Assembly: GCA_937927945.1 (NCBI GenBank)
Contig: CALEYW010000024.1
Coordinates: forward strand, 21,468 to 85,467
From: an uncultured candidate division WPS-2 bacterium
Lineage (GTDB): Bacteria > Vulcanimicrobiota > Vulcanimicrobiia > Vulcanimicrobiales > Vulcanimicrobiaceae
Reading direction: 5' to 3'
DNA: 64,000 nucleotides
The position numbers and the translations under genes are program-made. Below, piece by piece: positions 7,244-16,100 of the stretch (within the stretch, counting starts at the first letter, position 1; each line of letters begins with the position of its first letter). Below the pieces are notes generated by a model. The model was not told the origin of the DNA. It saw only the letters and a program-made list of their open reading frames with translations, and did no database searches.

Positions 7244-8500
7244 ATGCCCAACGTCATCGTCGCTCATCAAACCACCGTCATGGCGCAAAAGGAAATCACG
7301 TTCGGGGTGTACGCACTCCCGACGATCGCGCCGGGCTTCAGCGCCTTCACGGTCGACTGGAAGTACACGAACATCCAGCGCCCGAATGGCAAAAAGCGCC
7401 CGGGTCAGTCGCCGTTCCCAGGCGGACAGTTCGACGTCGCCGGAAACTTCGATCCGAATCCGGATCCCGACACGCTCATGCCCTTCATCGCCGGTGCGAT
7501 GGGCGCGCAGACCGCGCCGACGGCCGCGCCCTACTTCACCTCAGCGCTGACGGGCGCCACGGTCGCGGGCGCCGGCACGGTCATTGCCGTCACGGCCGGC
7601 ACCGGTTCGCGGTTCCTGGTCGGCGACTCCGTGATCGTCGGCGCCGGCACCGCCAACGTCGAGACCGTTGTCGTCACGGCGAACGCGGCAAACTCGTTCA
7701 CCGCGACGACGACCAAGACGCACGCCCTGGCCGACACAGCGCAGGCGCTCTCGACGACCGCGTTCGTCTCGACCGCCAGCTTCGGCACGAACCTGCCGAG
7801 CTACACGCTGGAGTACCAGCGCGGCTTCGACACCTGGGACTTCCTTGGCTGCACCTTCAACTCGATGAAGCTCAGCACGGCCCCGGGACAGCTGCTCACG
7901 TGCTCGATCGGCGTCGTCGGTCAGACCGCGCAACTCCAGGCCTCACCTGCGACGCCCGCGTACTCGACGCAAGACCCGCTCGCGTTCGAGGCAACGCTGC
8001 CGGCCACGGCGCTCCCGGCGCTGCAGGGCGTGCTCTTCAACGGCGCTGCGCTCCCCGCCGGCACGATCCTCAAGAAGTGGGACGTGAACCTCGCCAACGG
8101 CGTCGAAACCACCCTACGCGGCGTCGGCTCGAACCTCGTTCAGGGCTTCCCGGTCGGCCAGCGCAAGGCGACGATCTCGGCGACGTTCTCGTTCGCCGAC
8201 GCGTCGGTCTACAAGGCCGCTCTCGGTTCGCCCACCGCGACGGGGCCGCAAAGCCTGCGCGCGCCGGTCGCGCTGCAGATCCCGATCGCCTCGACGTCCT
8301 TCGCCGATGCGACGACCGGCCGCAAAGTGCCGTACTCGATCACCGTTGTGACGCCGAACCTCTACCCGACCTCGAGCCCGGTTCCCGGCAAGCAATACGG
8401 ATCGCTCGAGCAGACGTTCACCGGGGACGCGGCGGAGACTGCGGGGCAGGGGAACGACTTGACGATCATTTTGGTTTCCGCGACCGCGAGTGCATATTAG
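7244..8500 (+). CDS. Major tail tube protein
   Basis: A 418-residue protein preceded by GGAGGGG. The N-terminus (to about 110) and C-terminus (about 195-418) have the alternating strands and Gly/Asn turns of tail tube proteins, including AFTVDWKYTNIQRPNGKKRPG near the start and YTLEYQRGFDTWDFLGCTFNSM around residue 190. An inserted Ala/Thr/Val-rich segment at about 100-180 looks like an extra beta domain that would project from the tail surface. Position between the tail terminator and the frameshifted chaperone pair is the standard siphovirus order. Confidence 0.65.
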   Translation: MPNVIVAHQTTVMAQKEITFGVYALPTIAPGFSAFTVDWKYTNIQRPNGKKRPGQSPFPGGQFDVAGNFDPNPDPDTLMPFIAGAMGAQTAPTAAPYFTSALTGATVAGAGTVIAVTAGTGSRFLVGDSVIVGAGTANVETVVVTANAANSFTATTTKTHALADTAQALSTTAFVSTASFGTNLPSYTLEYQRGFDTWDFLGCTFNSMKLSTAPGQLLTCSIGVVGQTAQLQASPATPAYSTQDPLAFEATLPATALPALQGVLFNGAALPAGTILKKWDVNLANGVETTLRGVGSNLVQGFPVGQRKATISATFSFADASVYKAALGSPTATGPQSLRAPVALQIPIASTSFADATTGRKVPYSITVVTPNLYPTSSPVPGKQYGSLEQTFTGDAAETAGQGNDLTIILVSATASAY

Positions 8501-9058
8501 ATGACGGCCGACGAACGCAAAGCGCGTCGCGATGCGCGCGCAGCCCAAACCGCCGTCTGCGACGAGTGCAAGCTCACCGGCGCGCATGCCGAGGGGTGCT
8601 CGAAGCGGCCGCCGGCGCCGCGGAACCTCGACGATCCGGCGACGCAGGAGGCGATCCTCGAGCCCGTTCCGGAGCCGCTGACGATCGGTGGCGAGGAAGC
8701 CAAGCTCTTCGCCCTGCCGTCGAAACTCGCGCGGAAGTTCGTCGCGGTCGTCACGCGCGTCATTAACGCAACCGCGACGCGCGGAGAGATGGGCGCAATG
8801 TCGGTTCGCCTAACGAACGCGATCGAAGGCGACGACGATCTTTGCCGCGAGTTCTACTGGTACGTCGCGCGTTCGGAGCACCGCTCCGGCGAAGTCGTCG
8901 AGAACGATGCGCTAATCGCGCGGGCCGCGTGGTTCGACGAGAACGCTTCCTTCGTCGAAGCGGCTGCGGCGTTCGACCGCCTTTGCACGCTCAATCACAT
9001 CGACGAGGTGTTCGGCCGCCCAAAATCGCCGAGTACGTCGGGGATGCCGACGAGTTAA
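8501..9058 (+). CDS. Tail assembly chaperone, G-like product
   Basis: The zero-frame product is 185 residues and starts one base after the tail tube stop. Residues 40-185 have the helical make-up of tail chaperones: KLARKFVAVVTRVINATATRGEMGAM and a C-terminal FDRLCTLNHIDEVFGRPK helix. The N-terminal 40 residues are unusual in carrying a CDEC...HAEGC cluster that could bind zinc. It precedes the tape measure gene, whose product it would coat during tail assembly. Its last ten residues after the slippery site are low-complexity, as expected for a frame used only for termination. Confidence 0.7.
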   Translation: MTADERKARRDARAAQTAVCDECKLTGAHAEGCSKRPPAPRNLDDPATQEAILEPVPEPLTIGGEEAKLFALPSKLARKFVAVVTRVINATATRGEMGAMSVRLTNAIEGDDDLCREFYWYVARSEHRSGEVVENDALIARAAWFDENASFVEAAAAFDRLCTLNHIDEVFGRPKSPSTSGMPTS

Positions 9059-9252
9059 GGCCAACGTATTGGGAAGTACTCAACGTCGTTGCGCGCCTGC
9101 TCAGGTGCGAAGCGACTGACGTCGAGTCGACCAAGACGCTCGACCACATTCACCTGCTGTTCCATTGGGAGCAGCGCGCCATCGCGCGACAACGCCGCGT
9201 CGACGAGGCGGCGGTTGTCGGCGCGATCGACCGAGTATTCGGCAGCAAGTAG
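8501..9252 (+). CDS. Tail assembly chaperone, GT-like -1 frameshift product
   Basis: Shifting back one base at the CCCAAAA heptamer (9019-9025) joins the first 175 codons to a second reading frame that runs to 9252, giving about 250 residues. The added part is a well-formed helical domain (PTYWEVLNVVARLLRC, then HIHLLFHWEQRAIARQRR). It has no plausible start of its own and sits exactly between the chaperone and tape measure genes. In lambda and many siphophages, G and GT made at a fixed ratio are needed for tail assembly; this is the equivalent arrangement. Confidence 0.7.
9019..9052 (+). promoter_or_regulatory. -1 frameshift signal in tail chaperone gene
   Basis: The zero-frame reading is C CCA AAA (9019-9025). 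After a ten-base spacer there is a six-pair hairpin, CGTCGG at 9036-9041 with CCGACG at 9047-9052, around a five-base loop. The zero-frame stop lies shortly after the hairpin, at 9056-9058. The -1 frame reads on into a conserved-looking helical domain. This class of signal is well established in tail chaperone genes. Confidence 0.7.
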
Positions 9253-9273
9253 CAGACGGACGGGAGGCTCGCG

Positions 9274-12200
9274 ATGCCGGACAACGAGCTGACCGTTCGG
9301 GTCACTGCGGACACGGGCAACGCAGCGACGTCGATCGGTGATCTCGACGCGCGCCTCGTGCGGCTCGAACAGGCGTTCAACGCAGCGACTGCGGCAACGA
9401 AGGTTCACGGCGAGACTCATGTCGCAACGGCTGCCGCCGTTAAAAGCGACACGGGCGCTATCGGAGCGTTAGCGGCTGGCCTGCGCGAGATCGAAGGACA
9501 CTCAATCGTCGCGGCACGCGCGCTGCAGGTTTTCCACCTCGAAGCCGAAGCGGGAGCCGTCAAGGTCGGCGCGCTTGCCGAAGTGCTCGAAGGGCTGGGA
9601 AAGGCGGCACTGCCGCTGCTCGCGATCGGCGCCGCGATCGCCGTCGTCACCGTTGGGTTCGCCTTCCTCAAGGACTCCGTAAAAGAAGCCTCTGAGATGC
9701 AGACGCAGATGCGTCGCATCTCGACCGCCGTCGAGGACAACGGCGAGTCGTGGGACCATGCGCGCGAAAAGGTCGAAGCGTTTCTCTCGAGCGAGGCACG
9801 TTTCACCGGTTTCTCGCAAGGCGAACTGCGCAGCGCCTTCAACACGATCATCGAGGCCGGGCACTCGACGGCGGACGCTTACCAGATCATGACCGTCGCC
9901 GAGGACACGGCGCGGGCGCGTGGCATGGACGTCGAGGAGGTCACGCAGCGGATCATCCAGGCGGAGGCTGGGCGCGCGCTTGGGCTCGCACAACTCGACC
10001 CGCGCCTCAAGGACGCGATCAAGAATCACGCCGACCTCGACACGATCCTGACGCAACTCGCGAACGACATGCGCGGCCAGGCCGAGGGTGCGACCAACGA
10101 CTTCGGCACGTCGGTTGGTCGACTGAACGTCGCGTGGGGCGAGTTCAAAGAGGACGTCGGGACTTGGCTGCTGCCGTGGCTGACCGACGTCGTGAAAGAC
10201 CTCACACACCTGGTCGACACCTTGCACAACGTCACAACGGCGATCGGTGACGCTACGGGTGCCGGCGATCGGGCAAAGGCGTACAAAGACGCGCAGCGCG
10301 GCGTCCTGACCCAGGACGACTTCACCAGCAACCTGCCGCTTCATGACGGCTACGACGTGTTTGGGCCCCTCGGTTGGACCACGCGGGCCATAGTGAACCT
10401 TGGCGGCGCCGACCACAAGGCGCACGCCAACGAGAATCAAGCCCGATACATTGCGGAGCAACGGCGCAAGTCGATCCACGCTCATGGCATCCACCTAGAT
10501 CGCGATCCGACCGTCGGAAACTCCAAGGGCGGCGGTAGTGAGTTTGATCCATCCTACACCGATGCCAAAGTTAAATCTGACGATCGCACCGTTAAGAGCC
10601 AGCACGTCCTCGATGCAGCGTTAAAGAGCCGCAAGGACGCGGAGCGCGACGCCGCCGAGGCCGTGAAGCTCGCCGTCACTGCGCAGGACGAGTACAACGC
10701 CAAGCTCGCCGAAGCGAAGCTCAAGACCGACGACGCCGTGAAGAGCGTCGCCGACCTCACGCATCAGCGTACGGCGGAAGAGAACGAGATTCGTTCGCTC
10801 ACCGCTGCGCAGACGGCGCAGAAGGTCGCGCTCGACCAGGCATCGGCGGCGCAGCATGCCTTTGGCGAAGCACATAAGGGCAGCGCGCTCTCGAAGGGTG
10901 AGACGGCGGAATGGCGCGATCTCTCGCGCAACGTTACGGAGACGAAGAAGGCGTACGACGCGACGACATCGACGCTGCGTACCGTCACCAACGAGTACCA
11001 CAAGAACGGCGAGGCCATCCGCCAGGCGAAGGTGGACACGCAGGCGCTCGCGGCGTTCGAGGCTGACTTCGAGCGTCAGAAACAAGCTGACGCCGTAAAG
11101 AACTCCGATCTCGTCACCTCCGCATACGGCACGTACAAACAGGGCGCCGAGGCCGAAGCAAAATACTGGCAGGACAAGGTGGCCGCGGCGGTCCGCGGCG
11201 GCGCTGCCATGACGAAGGAGTACATCGCGGCGCAGGACGCGCAAACAGCGATCGAAGTACGCGGCATCCAGCAGCGCCGCGATCTGCAGATTCAGCAGAT
11301 CGATATCCGCGACCAAGAAGCGATGTACGCAAAGTCGCTCTCGGAGCAGGTCGCATATCTACAAGAGCGCCTCGCGTACCTGAAGCAGTTCGGCGAACAG
11401 TATGCCGGACAAGAGTTCGCGATTCAGCAGAAGATCGCGACACTGCAAGAGCAGGAATACCAGAAGCGCATCGACGACGCGAAGGCGGCGCTCGACAAAA
11501 TCCAAGCCTACGAGACGTCGTTCATCGACAACGTGCTGCTCAAGCACCTCTCGCTGCGCGATGCGTTCAAGTCGGTCTTCAACGGCATTCTTGCGGACTA
11601 CCTGAAAACGCTCGAACAAATGGCGCTCGCGCCTGATGGAATTCTCGGAAAGTCGAATCCGGCACTCCTCAAGATGTTCGGGATGGACGGCGGCGCGACG
11701 GCCGATCCGGTGGCCGCCGCGCGCAACGCAGCCGAGACGAAGGCGACTGCGATCACCACGGCGCGCACGGCTGTTGAAGATCGGGCCACGCAGGCGACGA
11801 CCGGCGCAGCGACGGCGCTCGATAGACTCACGACGGCAGCGCAGCACGCCGCATCGGCAGTCGGCTCGGGTCACGGTGGTGGTGGCGGCGGCCTCGACTC
11901 CATCTTCGGCGCGTTCAACGCATCGACCGGAAGCGGCGTCAACGTCTCGCCGGGCGCGATCGCCGCCGGCAACGCCACGGGCCCGAGCTTCGACCCGCTC
12001 GCCGGGTTCAACATGGGCAACCTCACCCCGGCCGACGTCAACGTCTCGAGCGTTGGTGGCACCGCGATCCCCGGAGGCGCGGCGCTGCCCACCGACACGA
12101 AGTCCATCGGCGGATCAACCTCGGCCGCGAAAGCCTTCGGCGGCGCGATGCAGGGCCTGATGATCGCGCAGATGGTCAACGGCATCACCGGCGGCAACTC

Positions 12201-13038
12201 CACCTGGGGCAGCGTCGGCGGCGCAGTCGGCGGCGCGTTCTTCGGCCCCGTCGGCGCAGCTGTCGGCGCGGCCATCGGCGGCCAATTCGGCCCGCATTGG
12301 GGTCCCGCATCGAACTACCCTGATCGCGCGCCCGACGGCGGTGCATCGTACGGCCAATTCGGCGCCGACTGGCAAGGCTCCAACGGCTTCGGCAGCAACG
12401 GCACCAATTACAACGCCCAGGCGCAGTACAACTACTCGATGGGCGGCCAGGGCCTCGACAAGACGATGGAGCAGTGGGCGAACTCCGCCGCTGCGACTAC
12501 GGATTCGCAGAAGGCGCTGCAGAAGCAGATCATCGCGCTCGAAGGCGGCAACCCGAACGCTGACCTCGGCGTCAAAAACCTGCACAACGGCGTCTGGACG
12601 CTCGACAACGGCTCGACGATCAGCGTCGCCGACGCACAGGCCATGGCGGCAGCGTATCAAGCAAACGTCGGGACGAACCCGATGGCGAGCTCGGTCTTCC
12701 AGCTCACCCGCACGATGCCGGACATGAACATCGGCCACCTCTCGCCCAACGGCACGTACGTGCAGACGCCGATCAACGTGACGCCGACGACGCCGACCGG
12801 AGGCGCTCCCGGAAGCGGCAGCTCGTGGTCGCCACCGGGTAGCTCCGGAGATCCGTCCGCGTCGCGATACACCATCAACGGGCCGCTCGTGCAGATTCAG
12901 GGCAGCGCGCTGGGAACGCCCGAGCAGCTCGCCGCTACGATCGCGCCGGCCGTCTCGAAGGCGTTCCGCCAGATCGACGACGGGATGCAGCCAGGGTCGC
13001 CGCGGTCCTGGGGCAACGCGACGCGCTCGCGCGTCTAA
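9274..13038 (+). CDS. Tail tape measure protein
   Basis: At 1254 residues this is a typical tape measure, setting tail length and later reaching the cell envelope during DNA entry. The N-terminal 120 residues are helical. A hydrophobic segment (ALPLLAIGAAIAVVTVGFAF) is followed by a helical domain with SEMQTQMRRISTAVEDNGES and RGMDVEEVTQRIIQAEAG, as in many tape measures. Residues about 440-760 are long Ala/Lys/Glu-rich coiled coils. The C-terminal part is Gly/Ala-rich, with a membrane-like GGAVGGAFFGPVGAAVGAAI stretch around residue 990. GGGAGG-like site and ATG at 9274. It is followed by a terminator hairpin. Confidence 0.88.
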   Translation: MPDNELTVRVTADTGNAATSIGDLDARLVRLEQAFNAATAATKVHGETHVATAAAVKSDTGAIGALAAGLREIEGHSIVAARALQVFHLEAEAGAVKVGALAEVLEGLGKAALPLLAIGAAIAVVTVGFAFLKDSVKEASEMQTQMRRISTAVEDNGESWDHAREKVEAFLSSEARFTGFSQGELRSAFNTIIEAGHSTADAYQIMTVAEDTARARGMDVEEVTQRIIQAEAGRALGLAQLDPRLKDAIKNHADLDTILTQLANDMRGQAEGATNDFGTSVGRLNVAWGEFKEDVGTWLLPWLTDVVKDLTHLVDTLHNVTTAIGDATGAGDRAKAYKDAQRGVLTQDDFTSNLPLHDGYDVFGPLGWTTRAIVNLGGADHKAHANENQARYIAEQRRKSIHAHGIHLDRDPTVGNSKGGGSEFDPSYTDAKVKSDDRTVKSQHVLDAALKSRKDAERDAAEAVKLAVTAQDEYNAKLAEAKLKTDDAVKSVADLTHQRTAEENEIRSLTAAQTAQKVALDQASAAQHAFGEAHKGSALSKGETAEWRDLSRNVTETKKAYDATTSTLRTVTNEYHKNGEAIRQAKVDTQALAAFEADFERQKQADAVKNSDLVTSAYGTYKQGAEAEAKYWQDKVAAAVRGGAAMTKEYIAAQDAQTAIEVRGIQQRRDLQIQQIDIRDQEAMYAKSLSEQVAYLQERLAYLKQFGEQYAGQEFAIQQKIATLQEQEYQKRIDDAKAALDKIQAYETSFIDNVLLKHLSLRDAFKSVFNGILADYLKTLEQMALAPDGILGKSNPALLKMFGMDGGATADPVAAARNAAETKATAITTARTAVEDRATQATTGAATALDRLTTAAQHAASAVGSGHGGGGGGLDSIFGAFNASTGSGVNVSPGAIAAGNATGPSFDPLAGFNMGNLTPADVNVSSVGGTAIPGGAALPTDTKSIGGSTSAAKAFGGAMQGLMIAQMVNGITGGNSTWGSVGGAVGGAFFGPVGAAVGAAIGGQFGPHWGPASNYPDRAPDGGASYGQFGADWQGSNGFGSNGTNYNAQAQYNYSMGGQGLDKTMEQWANSAAATTDSQKALQKQIIALEGGNPNADLGVKNLHNGVWTLDNGSTISVADAQAMAAAYQANVGTNPMASSVFQLTRTMPDMNIGHLSPNGTYVQTPINVTPTTPTGGAPGSGSSWSPPGSSGDPSASRYTINGPLVQIQGSALGTPEQLAATIAPAVSKAFRQIDDGMQPGSPRSWGNATRSRV

Positions 13039-13059
13039 TCGACCGCCAGCCACATCACT

Positions 13060-13094
13060 GAAAGCCGCTCCCCAACCGGGCGGCTTTCGCTTTT
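13060..13094 (+). terminator. Intrinsic terminator after tape measure gene
   Basis: GAAAGCCGC at 13060-13068 pairs with GCGGCTTTC at 13080-13088 (nine pairs), followed by GCTTTT. The hairpin lies between the tape measure and tail-tip genes, and a TAGGAGA site for the next gene comes directly after it. Confidence 0.65.
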
Positions 13095-13109
13095 CCATAG
13101 GAGACGCGG

Positions 13110-16100
13110 ATGATTCCAGCCTTTCGCATCTCCGTGTGGAAGCCGGACATGTCGTCGTGCATCGTGAGCGACGTCGCGTACACGGACTGCATGGGCGGGA
13201 GCGTTACGTGCGAAGACACGCCCGGCGGCTGCAACTCAGGTCAGATCGTCCTCGGCCTGCGCTACGAAGACGTCTACGCGCGCGGCTACTGGACGGCGCC
13301 GAACATCGTCGAGATCAGCACGGCTGACGACCAGCTGCAGCACCCGATCGCGACGAGCGGCTTCACCGCGGGCGAGATCGCCGCGGGTGCCGTCGCGAAG
13401 ATCTACGTCACCTCGACCCTGCCCTACGATCCTGCGCAAGGCGAGGACACCCAGCAGCTCTACATCGACGACGGCGTTCACCTCACGATGGGCCTGCCCG
13501 TCGTCAACGTCGCCACCGACGCCACCGGGCCGTACTGCGCGGTCAAGGCGCCGCTCACGATGCCCGGCAACCCCACGACGATCTTCGCCTACGGCGTCGG
13601 GGCCTTCATCGGCCGCCGTCGCTACGCGGGCGTGATCAAGCTGCGGAATAGGCCCAATCAGAAGATCCCCAAGGCGACCATCACGCTGGGCCCGCTCTCG
13701 GATGCCTTCTACGAGGCGTACGGCGGCTACACAGTCGGCGCGGCGCTCAACGTCGACGTCACGACGGCGATCTACGCGTTCATTTCGCGCACAGACTTTA
13801 CGACGAGCCACTATCCGCACCTCACGATCTCAGCCGCGAACTTCGCAACGCCGACGGGCTCGACGTTCTCGGGCAACCGCCAGAACGCCAGCGTCGCGGA
13901 CATGGTGAACGACGCGATCAAGGCGATCTCCAGCGGCGACCTCTGGTTCGTACGCGTCGGCCACGACCGCGCGCCGCGGCTGATCAATCTGTATACCTCG
14001 GCGACGAACACGTATACGTTCAGCGTCTCGCTCGCCCAGGGCTCGACGACGTTCGAGCCGCTCAACGTCGTCTTCGACGATCAGGACTACTCGCAGGCGT
14101 ACAACTCGATCCTGGTCATGGGTGGGACGAATCCCGCGACGCAGCAGCCGTACTCAGCGATCGTGCAGGATGCGACGGCGATCTCGCTCGCTGGACGGCA
14201 GCTCGACGGCGCGCCGGTCACCAACACCTCGCTGATGTCGGATACCGCGTGCGCGACGTATGCGTCCGGACTGCTCAAGCAGTTCTCGATCGGCCGCAGC
14301 AAGGGCTCGTTCCGCGTCCACACGCGCAATGACATCGCGCCGGACCAGGCCCCGCAGGGCCTTGCGAACGGCGACGTCGTGCGCGGCGTGCAGTGCGTCA
14401 TCGTCACGGGCTTCGACGGCGGCGCGCCCAACGAATTCGGGCTCGCATCTTCGATCGTCTCGACGATCGACATCAACATGGGCGAGCGGTATCAGGACGT
14501 CGCGTTCGCCGCCGTCGAGCCCGACTGGACCGCCACGATGGAAGAGGCGGACAACGCGATCGCGAGCTCGCTGCACGCGAACACCGGGACCGGCGCCTCG
14601 ATCAACTCGTACTGCGTCTCCCCGGGCGCGCTCTCGCCGACGATCTTCAGCGACTCCCTCGTCGTCGGGACGCCTGCGTTCCTCGCTCTTTTCTCGCAGG
14701 GCTCTGCGGTGGTCGCGATCGCGGCGAACGCGAGCGCGTTCACGCTGCCTGCGGGCACGACGAGTTGGGTGTGGCTCACCACGGGCGGGACCTGGACGAT
14801 CCAGCAGGTTCCGACGAGCGTCGCCGGAGCGATCCCGTACGGCTACTTCACGACCTCCACGCTTCCGCCGGACCTGACCACGGAATCCGGGATCGACATC
14901 ACGACGGAATCCGGCGTTCGGCTCACCTCGGAGACGGCCGGCGTGATCGGGTTCACCCCGCTGGCGTCGATCGGCGTCATGCAGGTCGGCGTCGGAAATG
15001 TCAATTTCGGCAATCACCCGACACCGACCATCAGCACGTCGAGCCTCGCGGCTGGCTTCACCGACAACTCCGTGCACGCGCAGATCAATGCGTCTGCGAC
15101 GGCGACGAACTGCACGACCGATGCGACCGTGACGGGCCTCGCGTTCTACTACGCCCTGCACGGCTCGACGGACCCCAACAAGTTCAAGCCGGTCGGCGAA
15201 GCCACGATCGCGCAGGGCAATGGCGCGACGCAGACGCTGCAGCTCGGCTTCGAGATCGGCGCCGGGCAGAACGTCGACGTCTACGTCGGCTTCGTCGGGA
15301 TCGGCTCGGCCGACTACGGCCCGCTCGTGCAGATTGGCTCGCCCGCACAGATCGCGAGCGGCTTCATGCCCGCCTCGCTCGTCGTCACCGCTCCCTACAT
15401 GGCGTCGAGCGCCGTTACGCCGGTATTCTCCGCGCATAACCTCGCAACGCCGCAGGTGACTTCAACCGGACTCACTTGCCGCATCACGGCCACCTGCACG
15501 ATCAGCAATCAGCCCACGGATGGAACCCTCGCGAAGCTCGTGTGGTGGGTGCGACGCAGCGGCGATCCGACGTGGTCGTTCGAAGGGCGCTCGCCTGTTC
15601 CCGGCGTGGCGAACGGCACGTTGCCGACCGCCTCGCAAGCGTACACGTACGACTACACCGACTTGACGAACGGCGTGACCTACGAGTTCGGGGTCAGCTT
15701 CGAGTCGATCGCGACGACCGAAGGCGCGATCGCCTCGCTCGGCACGCAGACCGCGACGATCGTCTCGCTCGGCAACACGCATTTCACCGCTATGCCGTCG
15801 GCGATCGTCAGCGCCGGGCCAACGGTTTCGGCGGCGTCGCTCGGCACGCAGCGCGGCGGCAGCGGCGTTGCGATGCAAGACCTGAGCATCACGGTCAGCG
15901 ACACGCTAGGCGGCTGGTTCGCCGGCGCCGTGCTCGTCCTGCGCAAGGCCGTTACCCACGAGCTCGTGGGCTTGCCGGTTCCGCTTCCGGGATCAGGCCC
16001 GACGTGGTCCGCTACCGTCGCGATCCCCGCCGGGCTCACGGTCGACGTCGGGATTCAGTATCTCGGCAACGCGTCGGACACCAGCGCCATTGTGTACCCG

